Assembly (NCBI GenBank): GCA_951812925.1 | Contig: OX638372.1 | Coordinates: 69,891,407-69,955,406 of the forward strand | Direction of reading: 5' to 3' | Source: Calliopum simillimum | Lineage: Eukaryota > Arthropoda > Insecta > Diptera > Lauxaniidae | Length of the DNA stretch: 64,000 nt | Shown here: piece after piece, positions 49,601 to 58,589 of the stretch | How positions within the stretch are numbered: the stretch's first letter is position 1 | Layout of the letters: the number at the start of each line of letters is the position of its first letter | Notes under the pieces: model-generated | Databases searched by the model: none | Seen by the model: only the letters and a program-made list of their open reading frames with translations | What the model was told of the DNA's origin: nothing | Program-made: the position numbers and the translations under genes

Positions 49601-52600
49601 GCTGTCCGGAGGAAAGAGATACACTCCGGGCGGCCCACCCGAGTTATCCTAGAATTCCGCAGTTGACCAGGGACATTCGTAAGCTGGTCAACGAGCACAA
49701 AAGGACGCTGTGGCAGAGACACCTCGATGAGTGCTTCATCGGCTCCAAAAAACTCTGGTCCGCAATTAAGGATCTCTCGGGGCAGAGGAAAACCCCCCGT
49801 CTACCGCTATAAGTTTCGACAGATGTCAGTATAGCGACAGTAAAAAGTGCGCCTCCCACTTTTGTAGGCAGTTCGTAGAACACCCCACGGATAGAAGTAA
49901 AGAAAGTATAGGAATACTCAGGAGATTCAAGAGTCTCCGTGAGTCGACAGATCCTGAGCCTTTCACTCAGGTTGCAGTGATGGCTGCGGTTCGCAAAGCA
50001 AAACCGTCCAGGGCCCTAGGTCCTGACGGTATTGCCATGGTGATGCTGAAGAAGTTACCCCGTCGGCAATGCGCTACCTTACCGAGATTTTCAACCTCAC
50101 CATCGCTCGCAGGAACATACCCACTATGCGTGTGATCAGCACACAACACCGTGTATTCCCTATAATTAAACCGGGCAAACCTGCTGACTTGGGCACTTCA
50201 TATCGGCCCATTTCACTTTAATGTCCTGCGGCGAAGGTGTTGGAAGCGCTTCTCCTGCCGCAACTTCAGCAGCATCTTATACTTGCTGGCCACCAACACG
50301 GCTTCAGGCAGAACAATAGCACCACCACTGCCCTAGCCGAGATCACGTCTGTAATTACAGAGGGGCTTAACTGCAAAAGGCCGCACCTGCGCACGATTGC
50401 AGTGGTCCTAGATCTCTCAAAGGCTTTTGATACTGTCGACCTCAACATCCTCCTTGCGGATCTTCAAAACACGACCCTCCCCGTCAGCACCAAAAGGTTT
50501 CTAGCAGCCTACATGGTAGATGGGCCTTCGTGGAATTTAGAAGTGCTAGCTTTAAATTCCGAAAACTGAAGATGGCGTGCCGCAAGGAGGCGTGCTTTCG
50601 CCTCTGCTTTTTAACTTCTTTCTTTCCACCATGCCACCCCCTCCTTCCGAAGTCACTTTGGTCTCTTACGCTGATGATTGCACTATCTTGGCATCAGCCA
50701 AAACAGTTTCGGAGGCGGAGCAGAGGATCAATGCGTATCTTGTTGTACTCAAGCGGTTCTTTGAGGACCGCAGGCTGCAACTTGCTACGCAGAAGTCTTC
50801 TGCGACGCTCTTCACATCATGGACTAGCAAGGTTAATAAATCCCTCAATATCCATATAAACGGTGACCAAATTCCGACCGTTAAATATCCGAAAATCCTT
50901 GGGGTGACATTCGATAGCCTATACAAATTCTCAAGGCACGATAGTGAGGTTTGCTCCAAATTAAGCAAAAGAAACCGTGCGCTGAGTGCCATTGCAGGAA
51001 CCTCTTGGGGTAAGGACAAGGAGACCCTGGTCGCCACATATAAGGCGATCGGGCGATCTATTCTGAACTACGCCTTCCCCATCTGGTCTCCGGCACTCAG
51101 CGACAAGCAGTGGAGCAACCTCCAATCCCGACAAAACAGTGCCTTGAGTATAGCTACCGGGTGTCACCTCATGTCCGACCCGGACCATCTGCATGATGAG
51201 ACCGGGCTCCTGAGAGTCAGAGCACACAACACCCTGTTAACACAGCAGTTCTTGCTCATCTGCTGCAACCCTGACCACCCCAATAATAGGGTTCAGTATG
51301 CCATCACCTCATAGGTGCATAAGGGTGGATTTTAGGTGCTACAGGGAAGCCATAGCAGACTTTCTGCCTGACTCTTGGGATCCCGGGCCGGTCCGCGAGG
51401 CCCTCAATAATCTGCAAATGCATCTTGCTAGTACGGCTATTGCATCACTTGCACTTAATAAAGTGCTCAATAGCCGCTCCTCACAAATACACTCAAGTGA
51501 AAAATCACTATCGAGGGAGGCAAGGTGCATACTGGCTCAACTCCGCACTGGATATTCACTTATCTTGATGAGTTACAGAGCCCGGATCGGTGCCCATAAT
51601 GTAGTGGAAGTCCGCACGACAGTTCCCACGTTTTCAACTGTCCGTCCCGTCCCACCAACCTCTCTACGATTGACCTATGGTTCCGCCCAGTAGAGGTAGA
51701 CCAATTTCTGGGCCTCCCGGACTAGGCCCGATCAGCTTTCTATTTCCTATATCCCCAAATTACTAGTAGGCGAAAGGATTAATTTTGTTTTTCAATTTAC
51801 AGCGCTGGAATTGGAGTTGCTACAACAACAACAACAACAATAACAACAACAACAAAATACCTTTCATATGACACAAATATTTTCCAAATCCATCCAGGGG
51901 TTCCCAGCTTATGGCTGTTTTCATAGAAGATATATATTCTGATCTTCCGATGGATATATCTCCGAAACTATGTAGGTCCGAAATACCCTTTTTGATCACA
52001 TATTCTTTTTAAGACCTAAGAGTTCAATGATTAAAAATTAGTTTCAGAACCCCATTTTGACCTCCATATGACCTTGAAATCTTTTTTCTCAGACGTTCTG
52101 GAAAAAACGGACCCGGGATTCGGATTCAGGACGTCGAAGTCCTTAGGAAACACATAGTCGGGTCAAAACGCCATGACATTTTTTTTTTTTTGTAAACCTG
52201 TGTAATCTTTGTAATCATGGCTAGTTCTAACGGCTGCGATGGTTTGCTTTATTTTTTACAGCAATTACCTCATCACTTGTGAACAAAGTTACACTAATAC
52301 AGTATCGACCTTTTTTATCCAAAAGAAGCAGTCATAATCTAAACATAAATCTCATTGGAATAACTTGTACGGTTCTTGAGATTTACCTAAAAGTTATAAT
52401 TTCAGCTAATGTCAACGGATATTCTTTAAACCTAACCAATTTGTGTGTAATTTTCATGTTAGTTTATTGTGTTAATTTATGTTTATATTTTAGTCACCCC
52501 CTGAAGACGAGTAAGAATCTTCCTTGAGATATTGGAAATAGTTTTTTAAAAAAAACCACGACCTGTAGCCAAACTTGCCAATTTGAATAAAAAAAGGTCG

Positions 52601-55397
52601 AATAAATTTCTTAAAATATATAAACCTTTCCTTTTCAAATTTTTGATGCCTATTAGGGTGCAGCACTTTTTCGAAATAATGAGAAAATTATAGGTTGCAT
52701 CAAAGATTATCTTAGGAGCAGGCCTTATTAAAAAGACTGCATACTTAGTTTTGGTCAAAACCCCCGAAAAGATGGCCCGTTTGGGTCTTGAATGAAGGTC
52801 TAAACGACAAAAATCATTGTTTTTCCGCAGTTTTTTTATTTTATCTCAAAAACCACGAAACTATTGGTAGTAATTCTTCCTAAATCTTTGAAAGGGATTA
52901 CTTTTCTACATTTTTTGTTTTTTTCTCATTGCTCTACAGTGAAGTTTGCCCTATGGAAGTCCCGGAAGAAGTTAAAATTTTTTGATTCAGAAAACGGTTT
53001 TTTTCCTATAACCCAAGATACAAGAGACACACAAAAACTTTAGTGCTCAATAAATGTAGGAAATCTGCTTTCCTATAGTTTTGCTTTGAAATCTTGATTC
53101 CAAAAGTAGACGGTTTTTCGCTAGAGGCCGAAATTTGTTAAAAATAATTGTGTATCATGAAAAAGCGACCTTTTATTGTTTGGTTTTAAAATATACCCAA
53201 AAATTTGATTAGAAACTAATGAAAAAACTAAAAGCTTCTAAACATGGTCTTTTGAATAGAAATCGGATTGAAATTGCGCGAGATATGATAATTCTTACAT
53301 ACTTGGTATTTTTTGTAAAGTTCTAATTTTGGGTATTTTTGTTTCACAGTGTGTTTTGCATCCACAACTTAAGATTTTTTTATGATTATTACTTTGCGTT
53401 AAAGGACGATAAACAGCGCAACTTTGAGGACCAAGAATATCAAAATCGGTTTGTAGTTTCCTTGCGAATTTCAGCCGGAGAGTTTGGACTTTTTTCCATT
53501 TTTGTCAAATACGGCTTTTTTTAGTATGAGCGACTGTATACCCTAAATACCGTAAAAAATGTGTACTACATATTATATCCCAAGATCTGTAGCAAATATA
53601 TTTTGCTATATTTTGCTCCTGATAGTCATCTTTCCACAGCTAATAGTTTGTGCCCTAGAGGCCGATTTTGGTGATAAAAAAATCGAATTTTCAGAAATTT
53701 TTATTTCGAAGTGACCTTTTGATGTTTTTGCTTGCAAATTTTCCAAAAATTTTATAAAGGGCACTTAAGAAAAAGTTAAAAGCTTTCAAACGTAGTCTTT
53801 GAAAAAGAAATCGGCTGGAATTTACGCAAGATATAAAAGTTATAAGCGAGAGACATTGTGCAGATATGATTTTTGGTTATTTTTTTGTATCACAGAGTAT
53901 ATAAAAACTGTCATATCTCGCGTAAATTTCAACCGATTTCAATTCTAAGTCCTACGTTTGAAAGCTTTTAAACTTATCTTAAATTTTTTACATAAATTTT
54001 GGGAAAATTTGCAAGCAAAAACATCAAAAGGTCGCTTCGAAATAAAAATTCGATTTTTTTATCACAAAAATCGGCCTCTAGGGCACAAACTGTTAGCTGT
54101 GAAATGATGACTATCTGGACCAAAATATAGCAAAATATATTTTCTACGGTTTTTGGGATATAATAGTACACATTTTGTACGGTATTTAGGGTATACAGTC
54201 GCTCATACTCAAAAAAAGCCGTATATGACAGAAATGGAAAAAAATCCAAACTCTCAGGCTGAAATTCGCAAGAAAACTACAAACCGATTTTGATATTCTT
54301 GGTCCTGAATGTTGAGCTGATTTTCGTCCTTTAACGCAAAGTAATAATCATAAAAAAATCTTAAGTTGTGGATGCAAAGCACACTGTGAAACCAAAATAC
54401 CCAAAATTAGAACTTTACACAAAATACCAAGTATGTAAGAATTATCATATCTGGCGCAATTTCAATCCGATTTCCATTCAAAAGACCATGTTTAGAAGCT
54501 TTTAGTTTTTTCATTAGTTTCTAATCAAATTTTTTTGGTATATTTTAAAACCAAACAATAAAAGGTCGCTTTTTCATGATACACAATTATTTTTAACAAA
54601 TTTCGGCCTCTAGCGAAAAACCGTTTACTTTTGGAATCAAGATTTCAAAGCAAAACTATAGGAAACAGATTTCCTACAAATATTGAGCTCTAAAGTTTTT
54701 GTGTGTCTCTTGTATCTTGAGTTATAGGAAAAAAACCGTTTTTTGAATCAAAAAATTTTAACTTCTTCCGGGACTTTCATAGGGCAAACTTCACTGTAGA
54801 GCAATTAGAAAAAACACAAAAAATGTAGAAAATTAATCCCTTTCAAAGATTTAGGAAGAATTATTACCAATAGTTTCGTGGTTTTTGAGATAAAATAAAA
54901 AAACTGCGAAAAAACAATGATTTTTGTCGTTTAGACCTTCATTCAAGCCCCGGGCGGGCCATCTTTTCGGGGGTTTTGACCAAAACTAAGTATGCAGTTT
55001 TTGTTTTAAGATCTTAATCTATGATAATTTTTGATGCACTAATTTTTTTGAATTTTGCTGCACCTTAATGCCTATATACAATGGAAGTGTGATATATGTC
55101 TCAAAACAGGGACTTTTGCACTTTGAAGTAAAGATATCTCGAAATCATAACTTGTTAGAGCAAAGCATGTACTCGTTTTCAGCCAAAACCCTTCTAGAAG
55201 TGGCAATGAAATTCCATTGGATGACATTTTTTTTTTTAACCTCTGTAATTTTGTTTTATTTCAGACCTGATCAATGGCCAGATATACAAAAAATTTTCCC
55301 AAACTCGGACATTAAGTGGTTGGACGCTGGACACCTGGTGCATTTCGATCAGCCGGCGGAATTCATAGATCTAGTCGTACAGTTCATAAATAAATAA
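28688..55397 (+). CDS. ABHD11-like mitochondrial alpha/beta hydrolase, five exons
   Basis: Exons are 28688-28936, 41924-42097, 42157-42386, 44652-44789 and 55265-55397, giving 307 residues. All junctions are GT-AG: introns 1 and 2 are phase 0, and introns 3 and 4 split a codon after its second base. The N-terminus (MILLRRSLLGIQSIKRIKFV) is rich in Arg, Lys and hydrophobic residues, as in a mitochondrial presequence. The oxyanion region is IIMHGLFGSKQNW (HG at 60-61), VDARNHG follows exon 2's start, and the nucleophile is Ser128 in GHSMGG. VIVDISP lies near 150, and the catalytic His is His287 in DAGHLVH. The acid residue was not assigned. Human ABHD11, of similar length, is a mitochondrial hydrolase reported as a diacylglycerol lipase; that function is inferred here. 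Introns are about 13.0 kb, 59 bp, 2.3 kb and 10.5 kb. Confidence 0.9.
28937..29415 (+). other. Intron 1, proximal part
   Basis: The donor GTTTGT follows the exon at once; a second GT four bases later would break the phase. No gene or clear repeat is seen in this stretch. Confidence 0.4.
29416..31348. mobile_element. Foldback element, 1.9 kb, long inverted arms
   Basis: The arms are inverted copies: left about 29416-30186, right about 30412-31348. Both carry GAAAGTGGAATAAGTCC/GGACTTATTCCACTTTC termini, TTGTTTCTTTTCTTTTC and GTCGGCCCTACTTTCGGAGA in inverse order. The central 225 bp is unique and ACAATAA-rich. No coding sequence. The arm sequence around ATATCTTTCGTATGACACCA is related to sequence near 890-1000, 19330-19390, 48170-48200 and 51850-51960, so this is a dispersed family. 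Transcription of the intron could form a hairpin with stems of about 770 bp. Confidence 0.75.
31478..31819. mobile_element. MITE of 342 bp with near-perfect 95-bp inverted arms and GC-rich core
   Basis: Each arm of about 95 bp starts GTCTATACGGGGCGTTCCGC and contains GTACGCG twice. The two arms differ by about one CT dinucleotide. The core (31600-31680) holds CCGCGGCCGAAGGCCGCCGC and GCTGCGGCCGCAGGCCGCC, the most GC-rich DNA in the region. No coding sequence. No target duplication is clear. Confidence 0.75.
32063..33649 (+). CDS. LINE ORF1, Gag-like nucleic-acid-binding protein (528 aa)
   Basis: The frame runs from ATG at 32063 to TAA at 33647-33649. The N-terminal 150 residues are Ser, Asn and Gln rich and look disordered. 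Residues about 150-310 form an RRM-like region (DFFVLLDASRASQSNKFLNE and following). Three zinc knuckles follow at about 312-370: CKNCGRLGHSAMSC, CMKCGSDSCPGDC and CVLCNNTDHSASDKNSC. This is the arrangement of I-factor and jockey ORF1 proteins, which bind element RNA. The stop overlaps the next start as TAATG, a layout used for termination-reinitiation. The frame is intact. Confidence 0.85.
   Translation: MGDAASPLINAELFENFCIANGYSPLDPTKRKSSLTMDNNKKPNVCDSSNVPMVQDSLSPPSFPFSQDNIDNFEMGKSMERVAQIPPQALTISPFQNNEKDNSSIASTSNQAFAHSSNTNIPSNQYNTQSSSHTSSPTSTIKIKANYPDNHEGDFFVLLDASRASQSNKFLNELFLFEKIKHLNVNGITLIKAIGRSLFRLKFDSAVSANFFVNLNMSSLGLNAFIPDSFIFNYGVIRNIPLELSDEFIFKNIISEIPLINVSRFLRKNSEGTLSPTYSVKLAFNSKVIPNNIKLNYSVIPVDIFFMPVRQCKNCGRLGHSAMSCRSKKRCMKCGSDSCPGDCTISKCVLCNNTDHSASDKNSCPKWISETEISKIMSIKKISRKEVISNYPVNRFDLLKDYDKEFPEMKSSAKVKKPDFEINKILTKNKTKFSKILQPPRPTVIKSNFTTGEQINIVPSKPVYLHSSFQKVSEFEKLIKEMTKFVNLIKITTNPAYLLLIIFQKELDFDSAYISNNSSTSNPNSEKV
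33649..37053 (+). CDS. LINE ORF2: endonuclease, reverse transcriptase, RNase H (1134 aa to a late premature stop)
   Basis: The endonuclease occupies residues about 1-220 (NCQSFKSN, AGDFNARLCLWGDY, GSHHFPI). The reverse transcriptase has DYRNFRPIALISVL near 463 and the catalytic FADD (LLFQFADDFVILSF) near 622. The RNase H starts near 898 and keeps all expected positions: FATDAS, LSGELCAIKKAI, IFTDSLNA, VPSHVG and NENVDYMAKA. The C-terminus has LCDCCNVVEDSQHLIFDC. TGA at 37051-37053 interrupts this last domain. The same frame continues for 40 codons to TAA at 37174, where a Trp codon would be expected in place of the TGA. All enzymatic domains are upstream of it. Confidence 0.9.
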   Translation: MKILQYNCQSFKSNKNNIEFYINNYNIDVLMYSVRNDPNLKLLNFNILHKIRPDGYGGVAISFNKSITFKKIPYSSNFDIIIASTLNLHPNFTLVSVYFPPNLSQTNFNSEINRLLNFIAPLPNTILAGDFNARLCLWGDYVDSPRGKSLFDSVNKSNFVCLNNGNFTFKQNIQSSRGSVLDLSFSNCHFNIIWETCPFWLKGSHHFPIILTFDNVKTSPNKFISKKKLFSDLNNLVLSPDINSIQSEISSSIDKATIVVKKSNFSPKFWWNNNLSKLFRLMVAARKKATKFPSTINLHSYAISLKNWNLEVKNAKSISFKQKINELNGSPQTKSAWRFVNSLKGSSIPFSKWNSDNNLLYLQLLKNHVPLNSSFVFSKLPFSNTDSVFSYDDLSNVLLNKKQSSSGGLDRITYSMLKALSVDAKKSLLKAFNCNFSKCLIEDSWRLIKIVPIPKKSCDLDDYRNFRPIALISVLVKTINLMVKEKLTSFIQTNDILPMRTFAYRKHFSSSMCINEILHRVSYLKSNKFNVVMCTIDISKAYDCVNISILLKILKSYNIDTNITNWIINFLHKRTLCLGNERITVANGLPQGSCLSPILFNLYTASLHSIEDSNTLLFQFADDFVILSFAKSFDLAVKNLAIKISKFYSSCKAKNLSFNIDKTKSLYFAKGSRKQIKLIFNNHNIQQVASFKFLGRYISDSLSVSEHYAKIIKDSYKASNLLKMLSTIKGGLNPKISLVYYRSFLRSKIEYARTSSAHAPQSINKKICTFQNSALRRCLGLTPSTPVQIIYALANEFPPHLRAILLTAKEIIKISLFNPSLFELISETIANSSYSFVFQKFQSIFCNLVKPFSPTVISKKSKVLIDKFPNKKQDTSNEIFKTFFAEKLHTYISEKFSVFATDASISGNLTGVAVFNIKCNQFFLFRIKFKLSSLSGELCAIKKAIEIAIEDNLENIAIFTDSLNACILLKKDYSENFLVFEIMNLIENSSIKNIHFIWVPSHVGISFNENVDYMAKAAVDNGAPLRLRLSAKYAISSIANSLWIEWNADFIDVSRTNGKFFHSIFPNISTKPWYHRAVLDPQDLKAINRLLAGHAYDKKYLHLIRAIDSDLCDCCNVVEDSQHLIFDCSKFNNI
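37473..38705. other. Intron 1, repeat-rich, no gene
   Basis: Short reading frames are not credible. CGCGCGATGCGA at about 37930 is found again, in the same orientation on the reverse complement, near 41330. The stretch 37905-38000 is therefore part of an inverted pair enclosing the element below. Confidence 0.4.
38706..41270. mobile_element. TIR element in intron 1, distantly related to the foldback
   Basis: The left end TTTGAAATGAAAATGGGGCA then AGTCCAC faces GACTTGCCCCCCCCCATTTT then CATTTTAAA. Just inside the left end, TTCCGAGATATTTAAAGG and TTTAAAAATATTGGAAAGC parallel the left end of the foldback at 29416, so the two families are related. A module at 40100-40330 (TTTCACACGTATTTCTTGGA, TTTTGCCTGCC, AAAGCCAAAAACTCTC) is repeated at 43170-43380. 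No transposase. Confidence 0.5.
41271..41923 (+). other. Intron 1, distal part with splice acceptor
   Basis: It contains the MITE at 41471-41594 and otherwise only AT-rich sequence. The acceptor used is TTTAAG at 41918-41923, a weak pyrimidine tract, chosen because it keeps phase and yields the conserved VDARNHG. Confidence 0.5.
41471..41594. mobile_element. Palindromic MITE, copy 3 of 3
   Basis: GTGTAAATGCCTCGAAAACC and CGTAAACTCG face ACGAGTTTACGAGGTTTTCG, with the end TTTTCAGGAATACC. It is the same hairpin family as 2627-2763. Confidence 0.7.
42387..44651 (+). other. Intron 3 of the ABHD11-like gene, with repeat fragments
   Basis: The donor is GTAAGT and the acceptor TTATTTTAG. It contains the GGGGCTGTCC repeat (42972-43060), the CACACGTATTTCTTGGA module (43170-43380) and a fragment of the palindromic element family (43780-43895, with AACAGTAAGCTC and TTGTTGGTAGCTA). 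No gene is present. Confidence 0.5.
44790..46714 (+). other. Intron 4, proximal part, no gene
   Basis: The donor GTAAGT follows exon 4. A 115-codon frame at 45180-45527 has no recognisable motif and starts in an A-run, so it was not accepted. GAAACGAAA words recur around 45735-46270. Confidence 0.4.
46715..48150. repeat. Truncated copy of the foldback at 52735-54995
   Basis: From about 46840 to 48150 the sequence follows the right arm of the foldback (about 53890-54980) in the same direction, with added material near 47210-47340. Shared phrases include AAAAGGTCGCTT, TTTTTCATGATACACAATTG and CGGGCGGGCCATCTTTTCGG. The left arm is reduced to about 120 bp (46715-46835). Confidence 0.65.
48323..51832 (+). 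mobile_element. Decayed non-LTR retrotransposon inserted in a CAA repeat
   Basis: It is GC-richer than everything around it, which marks it as foreign to the intron. The left border follows a CAACAAAAACAACAAC tract. The 3' end reads GGAATTGGAGTTGCTACAAC and passes directly into further CAA triplets to about 51855. The GCAACTCCAA word is also in the 5' region (48384) in inverse orientation. Insertion into a CAA microsatellite suggests target preference, as known for some R1-type and related LINEs. Confidence 0.75.
48444..51735 (+). pseudogene. LINE polyprotein: PHD-like finger, endonuclease, reverse transcriptase, broken by frameshifts
   Basis: The N-terminus reads MGQVLLANLLRIVLVRAGIE then PYPGP, close to the 2A-like start of some LINE proteins. 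A PHD-like finger follows (WTCSICGRQV, CNSCLKWCHFNQC). The endonuclease is VLQWNCNGLKNKI, then LVLGDFNA after a shift near 49000, then SSDHIPI after another. The reverse transcriptase has HQHGFRQNNSTTTALAEI and VVLDLSKAFDTVDLN (about 50290-50450), GVLSPLLFNFFLS and the catalytic YADD (about 50665). No RNase H is seen. The C-terminus, after shifts near 51300 and 51620, ends with a FNCPSRPTNLSTIDLW-type segment and FLGLPD before TAG near 51724. At least six frame changes make it inactive. An Ingi/Vingi- or LOA-like affiliation is a guess. Confidence 0.8.
51856..52734 (+). other. Intron 4, no gene
   Basis: Positions 51856-51990 (CCTTTCATATGACACAAATA, ATATATCTCCGAAAC) belong to the family seen in the foldback at 29416-31348. 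TTTTTTTGTAAACCTGTGTAA near 52185 resembles the end of the MITEs at 6971-7552. No coding sequence. Confidence 0.4.
52735..54995. mobile_element. Foldback element of 2.3 kb with arms of about 1.1 kb
   Basis: The left arm (about 52735-53860) and the right arm (about 53890-54995) are inverted copies meeting near 53875 with almost no spacer. The termini are CTGCATACTTAGTTTTGGTC and GACCAAAACTAAGTATGCAG. Further pairs include AAAGCGACC/GGTCGCTTTT and CAAGATACAAGAGACACAC/GTGTGTCTCTTGTATCTTG. No frame longer than about 90 codons and no domain is present. It is the family master for 46715-48150. Confidence 0.75.
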
Positions 55398-55440
55398 AAT
55401 AAGCTCCGTTGCAACCAAGAGTAAAAAATTTATTTGCGGT

Positions 55441-55446
55441 AATAAA
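55441..55446 (+). terminator. Polyadenylation signal AATAAA of the ABHD11-like gene
   Basis: AATAAA lies 43 bases after the stop codon, a short but usual spacing. Confidence 0.55.
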
Positions 55447-56600
55447 AAAAACTGGTTTGGTCGATGTTCGATAAAAAGCAAAGCTACATAAATTTTATAC
55501 ATATAAAACAAAATTTAAAAAATTTATAAAAATTGGCTAAAGCAGTTTTTCTTTCTTGTCACAATTATTTTTAAATAAAATTAAAGCAATTTAAAAGTCA
55601 GTGGCGTAAATTGATGGTCAAGTACAAGAAAACACAATGGGCCCTCCTCGTGACCAAATTACTCAAAAAGAGATAATGTTTAAAAGCAGCTTTTTTTAAA
55701 TTAAAATTATGAAATAATTAAAAAAATTAACTATAATTTTTGATCCAAACATTATGTACAGTACAGTTAAATAAGTTAAAATAAAAAAAAAAAACAAGAA
55801 AAAATGGATACGTCTTTGTTATTTGGCATAATGGTTTATTAGACTAAAATTCGCTTTTTGTGGGTTTCAAGTTTAAATACCTGTATTAGCTATGCTTTAT
55901 TATTATTAAAAAAAAAAACAAAATACGATTTTGACGAATTACTTAAAGTACCTGGAGACCGATCCCTGCTCGGTCCATAATCTAATCTTAATATTTTAGT
56001 TGATGTTTTTATTCATAGCTATTTTTTGTTATTAAACTTGTATCTTTTCACTTCTTACGATCATGCTTTCAAAATGATAAATAAACCGATGAGAATAATA
56101 ATAAGAAAAAACTCGGAAAGCATCGAATGGTATAGAAAAATATCAAAAACTAAAATTTTTTATGGTGAAATAGAATGCCCTAAAATAAATAAATGGTATG
56201 TGCCACGCACCCAAAATATTTCGTATTTTGTGTGGCGGCTGAAATATCTTCAAAGGATCATAACTCGGAAAATAAGAATCTTATTAGAAAAATCTGAAAA
56301 GATATTTGGATAAGGAAGAGTTTTACTATTCGATGCTATTAATAAAAAAGAATTTTACCTTTTCTTGTAGCTACGCTGTAAGATTGAACACAGCGTTTTC
56401 TTCAACTTCAAGCAAGGATATTTCAAAATCCTGTAGGTATAATGACAGTTCTACAGATGAAGACGGATTCAACGTCAAAAAGTACATAAGACTGCATATA
56501 AGAATTCCATTTTTTTTGGTGCCTGAGTTATTAACCAAAATTTTTATTTTGATAAAAAAATGAGCGGTGCATAGCCTTCTTTTTGTAATGCTTTAGATAC
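55447..56600. other. Intergenic, no gene accepted
   Basis: AT-rich. Frames at 56026-56313 and 56306-56563 have no recognisable domain and merge into the dispersed repeat that starts near 56600. Confidence 0.35.
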
Positions 56601-57440
56601 TCCTGATCCGGATCCGCATACCAAATTTCATCAAAATATGTTGTATCATTTGCGAGAAATAGCATTTAATGTGTTTTACTTGTATGGGAGGTTGCACGCG
56701 CGCTTTCGATATTTTGCCTACTTTCAGGTCGTAGGTGCCTAATAGCAAGTAGACTCCTTACAGTTAAATTCAGAAAGATTGCTTTAGTAGTTTTCTTTTT
56801 ATAGCGCATTATATATTTGTGGGCGGTGCCACGCCCTTCAACGAGTTTTCTTAATACAACTGTATATTACATATTAATACTTGTTTGCAGACGTAACAGC
56901 TCCTAAATTTTCATCAAAATTGTTGAAGTCGTTTTCGAGTAATATTGAATCAAAAATTCCAAGGGTCAAAAATTGGGCGTGGCACTTATTCGATCCCGCC
57001 CACTTTTCGTTTGTCACAAGGTATTATTAAGCAGTACCCACATACCAAATTTCATTAAAGTACCTTATAAAATTTGCGAGAAATAGCATTAAACGTATTT
57101 TGCTGGTATGGGAGGTTCCACGCGCAACGGCAATATTTTGCCCACTTTCAGATCAGAGATGCTTTATAGCAAGTAGGCTCCCTACAGTTAATTTAAGAAT
57201 GATTACTTCATTAGTTTTCTTTTCATACCGTATTATATTTTTGTGGGCGGTGCCATGCCCTTCACCGAGTTTTCCCAATATAACGGCATATTACATATTA
57301 ATACTTGTTTGCAGAGGTAACATCTCCTAAATTTTCATCAAAATTGTTGGAGTCGTTTTGGAGTAATATTGAATCAAAATTTTCAATGGCTAAAAAGTGG
57401 CCATGGCACTTCTTCGATCCCGCCCACTTTTTGTATGTTA
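56600..57440. repeat. Direct repeat of about 425 bp, two copies
   Basis: Copies begin near 56620 and 57040. Each contains TTTGCGAGAAATAGCATT, TATGGGAGGTT, TTTGTGGGCGGTGCCA, ATTACATATTAATACTTGTT and TTTTCATCAAAATTGTTG. They differ at many positions. The CCAAATTTCAT and GGGCGGTGCCACGCCC phrases are typical of dispersed fly repeats. No coding function is inferred. Confidence 0.65.
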
Positions 57441-57673
57441 CAAGGTATAATAAAGCCGTATCCGCTCACCAAATTTCATTCAAATCCCTTGTATGGTTTG
57501 CGAGTTATGACTATATCAAATTTAAAATTTTAAGCAATGCCACGCCTCCTGGTGAGCATTTACAAAGTTCAAACCTAGCTCATTTTTCATTGTATGCTAA
57601 AATCTAACATTATCCGAAGTTTCATTAAAATCGCTGCGGCCGTTTTTGAGAAAAAGTTTTGCTCGTTCCAAAC

Positions 57674-57725
57674 ATACATACATACATAAGTACATAAGTA
57701 CATAGGTACATAAGTACATACAATT
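57674..57725. repeat. ACAT/ACATAAGT microsatellite
   Basis: ACATACATACATACATAAGT is followed by TACATAAG-type units. It lies directly after a GTTTTTGAGAAAAAGTTTTG phrase and probably forms the 3' tail of the preceding dispersed repeat. Confidence 0.7.
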
Positions 57726-57766
57726 TTATCTCGTATAAGAAGAGAAGATATCTAATTTTTAATGGT

Positions 57767-58350
57767 TAGCTACCAACAATGAAAAAGGTTAGAGCTTATT
57801 GTTCATTGTGTTTATGTAAAACACCAATAAAAACACAAAAGCAAAATGCATAAAAACAAAAAAAATGTATCGGAAAGATGAATTTCGTTAAGGGCCAACC
57901 AAAATAGAATTGACGAGACGTAACGAATAAATTCGAGTGTATGTAAACCAATGTTGATAACCAAAATGAACGTACGTAACTGATCGAAACTGAACGAAAC
58001 ATTGTGACGAGACGTGTTGTTCCGTAAGAACCGAACTTCAAACCGTCTCTACTCGTCATAACAGTTGTTTGGCCGTAAAACAAAAATATTTTTGATAAAT
58101 AATAATAAGTAATGAATAAATTAAATAACTAAAATTACTGATATTTTTAAAACGCCTATCTGTTTCGATTCTTTTGCTAACGTAGCATTATGGGCGAAAT
58201 ATCATAACAGACGTAACGAGTGCAAACGTTCGTTCAGTTGCTATCGTCTTGTTACGTCTATTTTGGATAGGCCTTTGCTAGTTTCGGGTCAAAAATTGAC
58301 TATAACCCAATTCCTCGCCAGACGCATTTACCCACATCGTATGAAAATCT
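57767..58350. repeat. Palindromic-element fragment and CGTAACGA-rich sequence
   Basis: GTTAGCTACCAACAATGAAA and AATGTATCGGAAAG match the element at 15117-15548. Positions 57900-58270 contain several GACGTAACGA-like words in both orientations. GACGAGACGTAACG and TCGTCTTGTTACGTCTATTT form an inverted pair enclosing about 350 bp, so a small TIR element may be inserted here. Confidence 0.45.
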
Positions 58351-58589
58351 GCAAGCAATTTTAACCTTTTGCATAGATTAGACGAGAATCACAGCAGAAA
58401 GAAAAATACAGCCCATGCAATAATTTTATTTTGTTTTGTTTTTTAAGTATGATAGTGGAGTCAATAAAGCCTTTTAGACGGAAGTCCTCAAGAACATCTC
58501 CGATTTTGATGATTTTTTTTTTTAAATTTTGTTTTTTATGCCCTACACCGAGTGTATATTCACTCTTTCCTTCCGTTTGTAACGCAGAG

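Noticed and set aside
57796..58083. 95-codon minus-strand frame
   Set aside because: It crosses a fragment of the dispersed palindromic element and CGTAACGA repeats; no domain.
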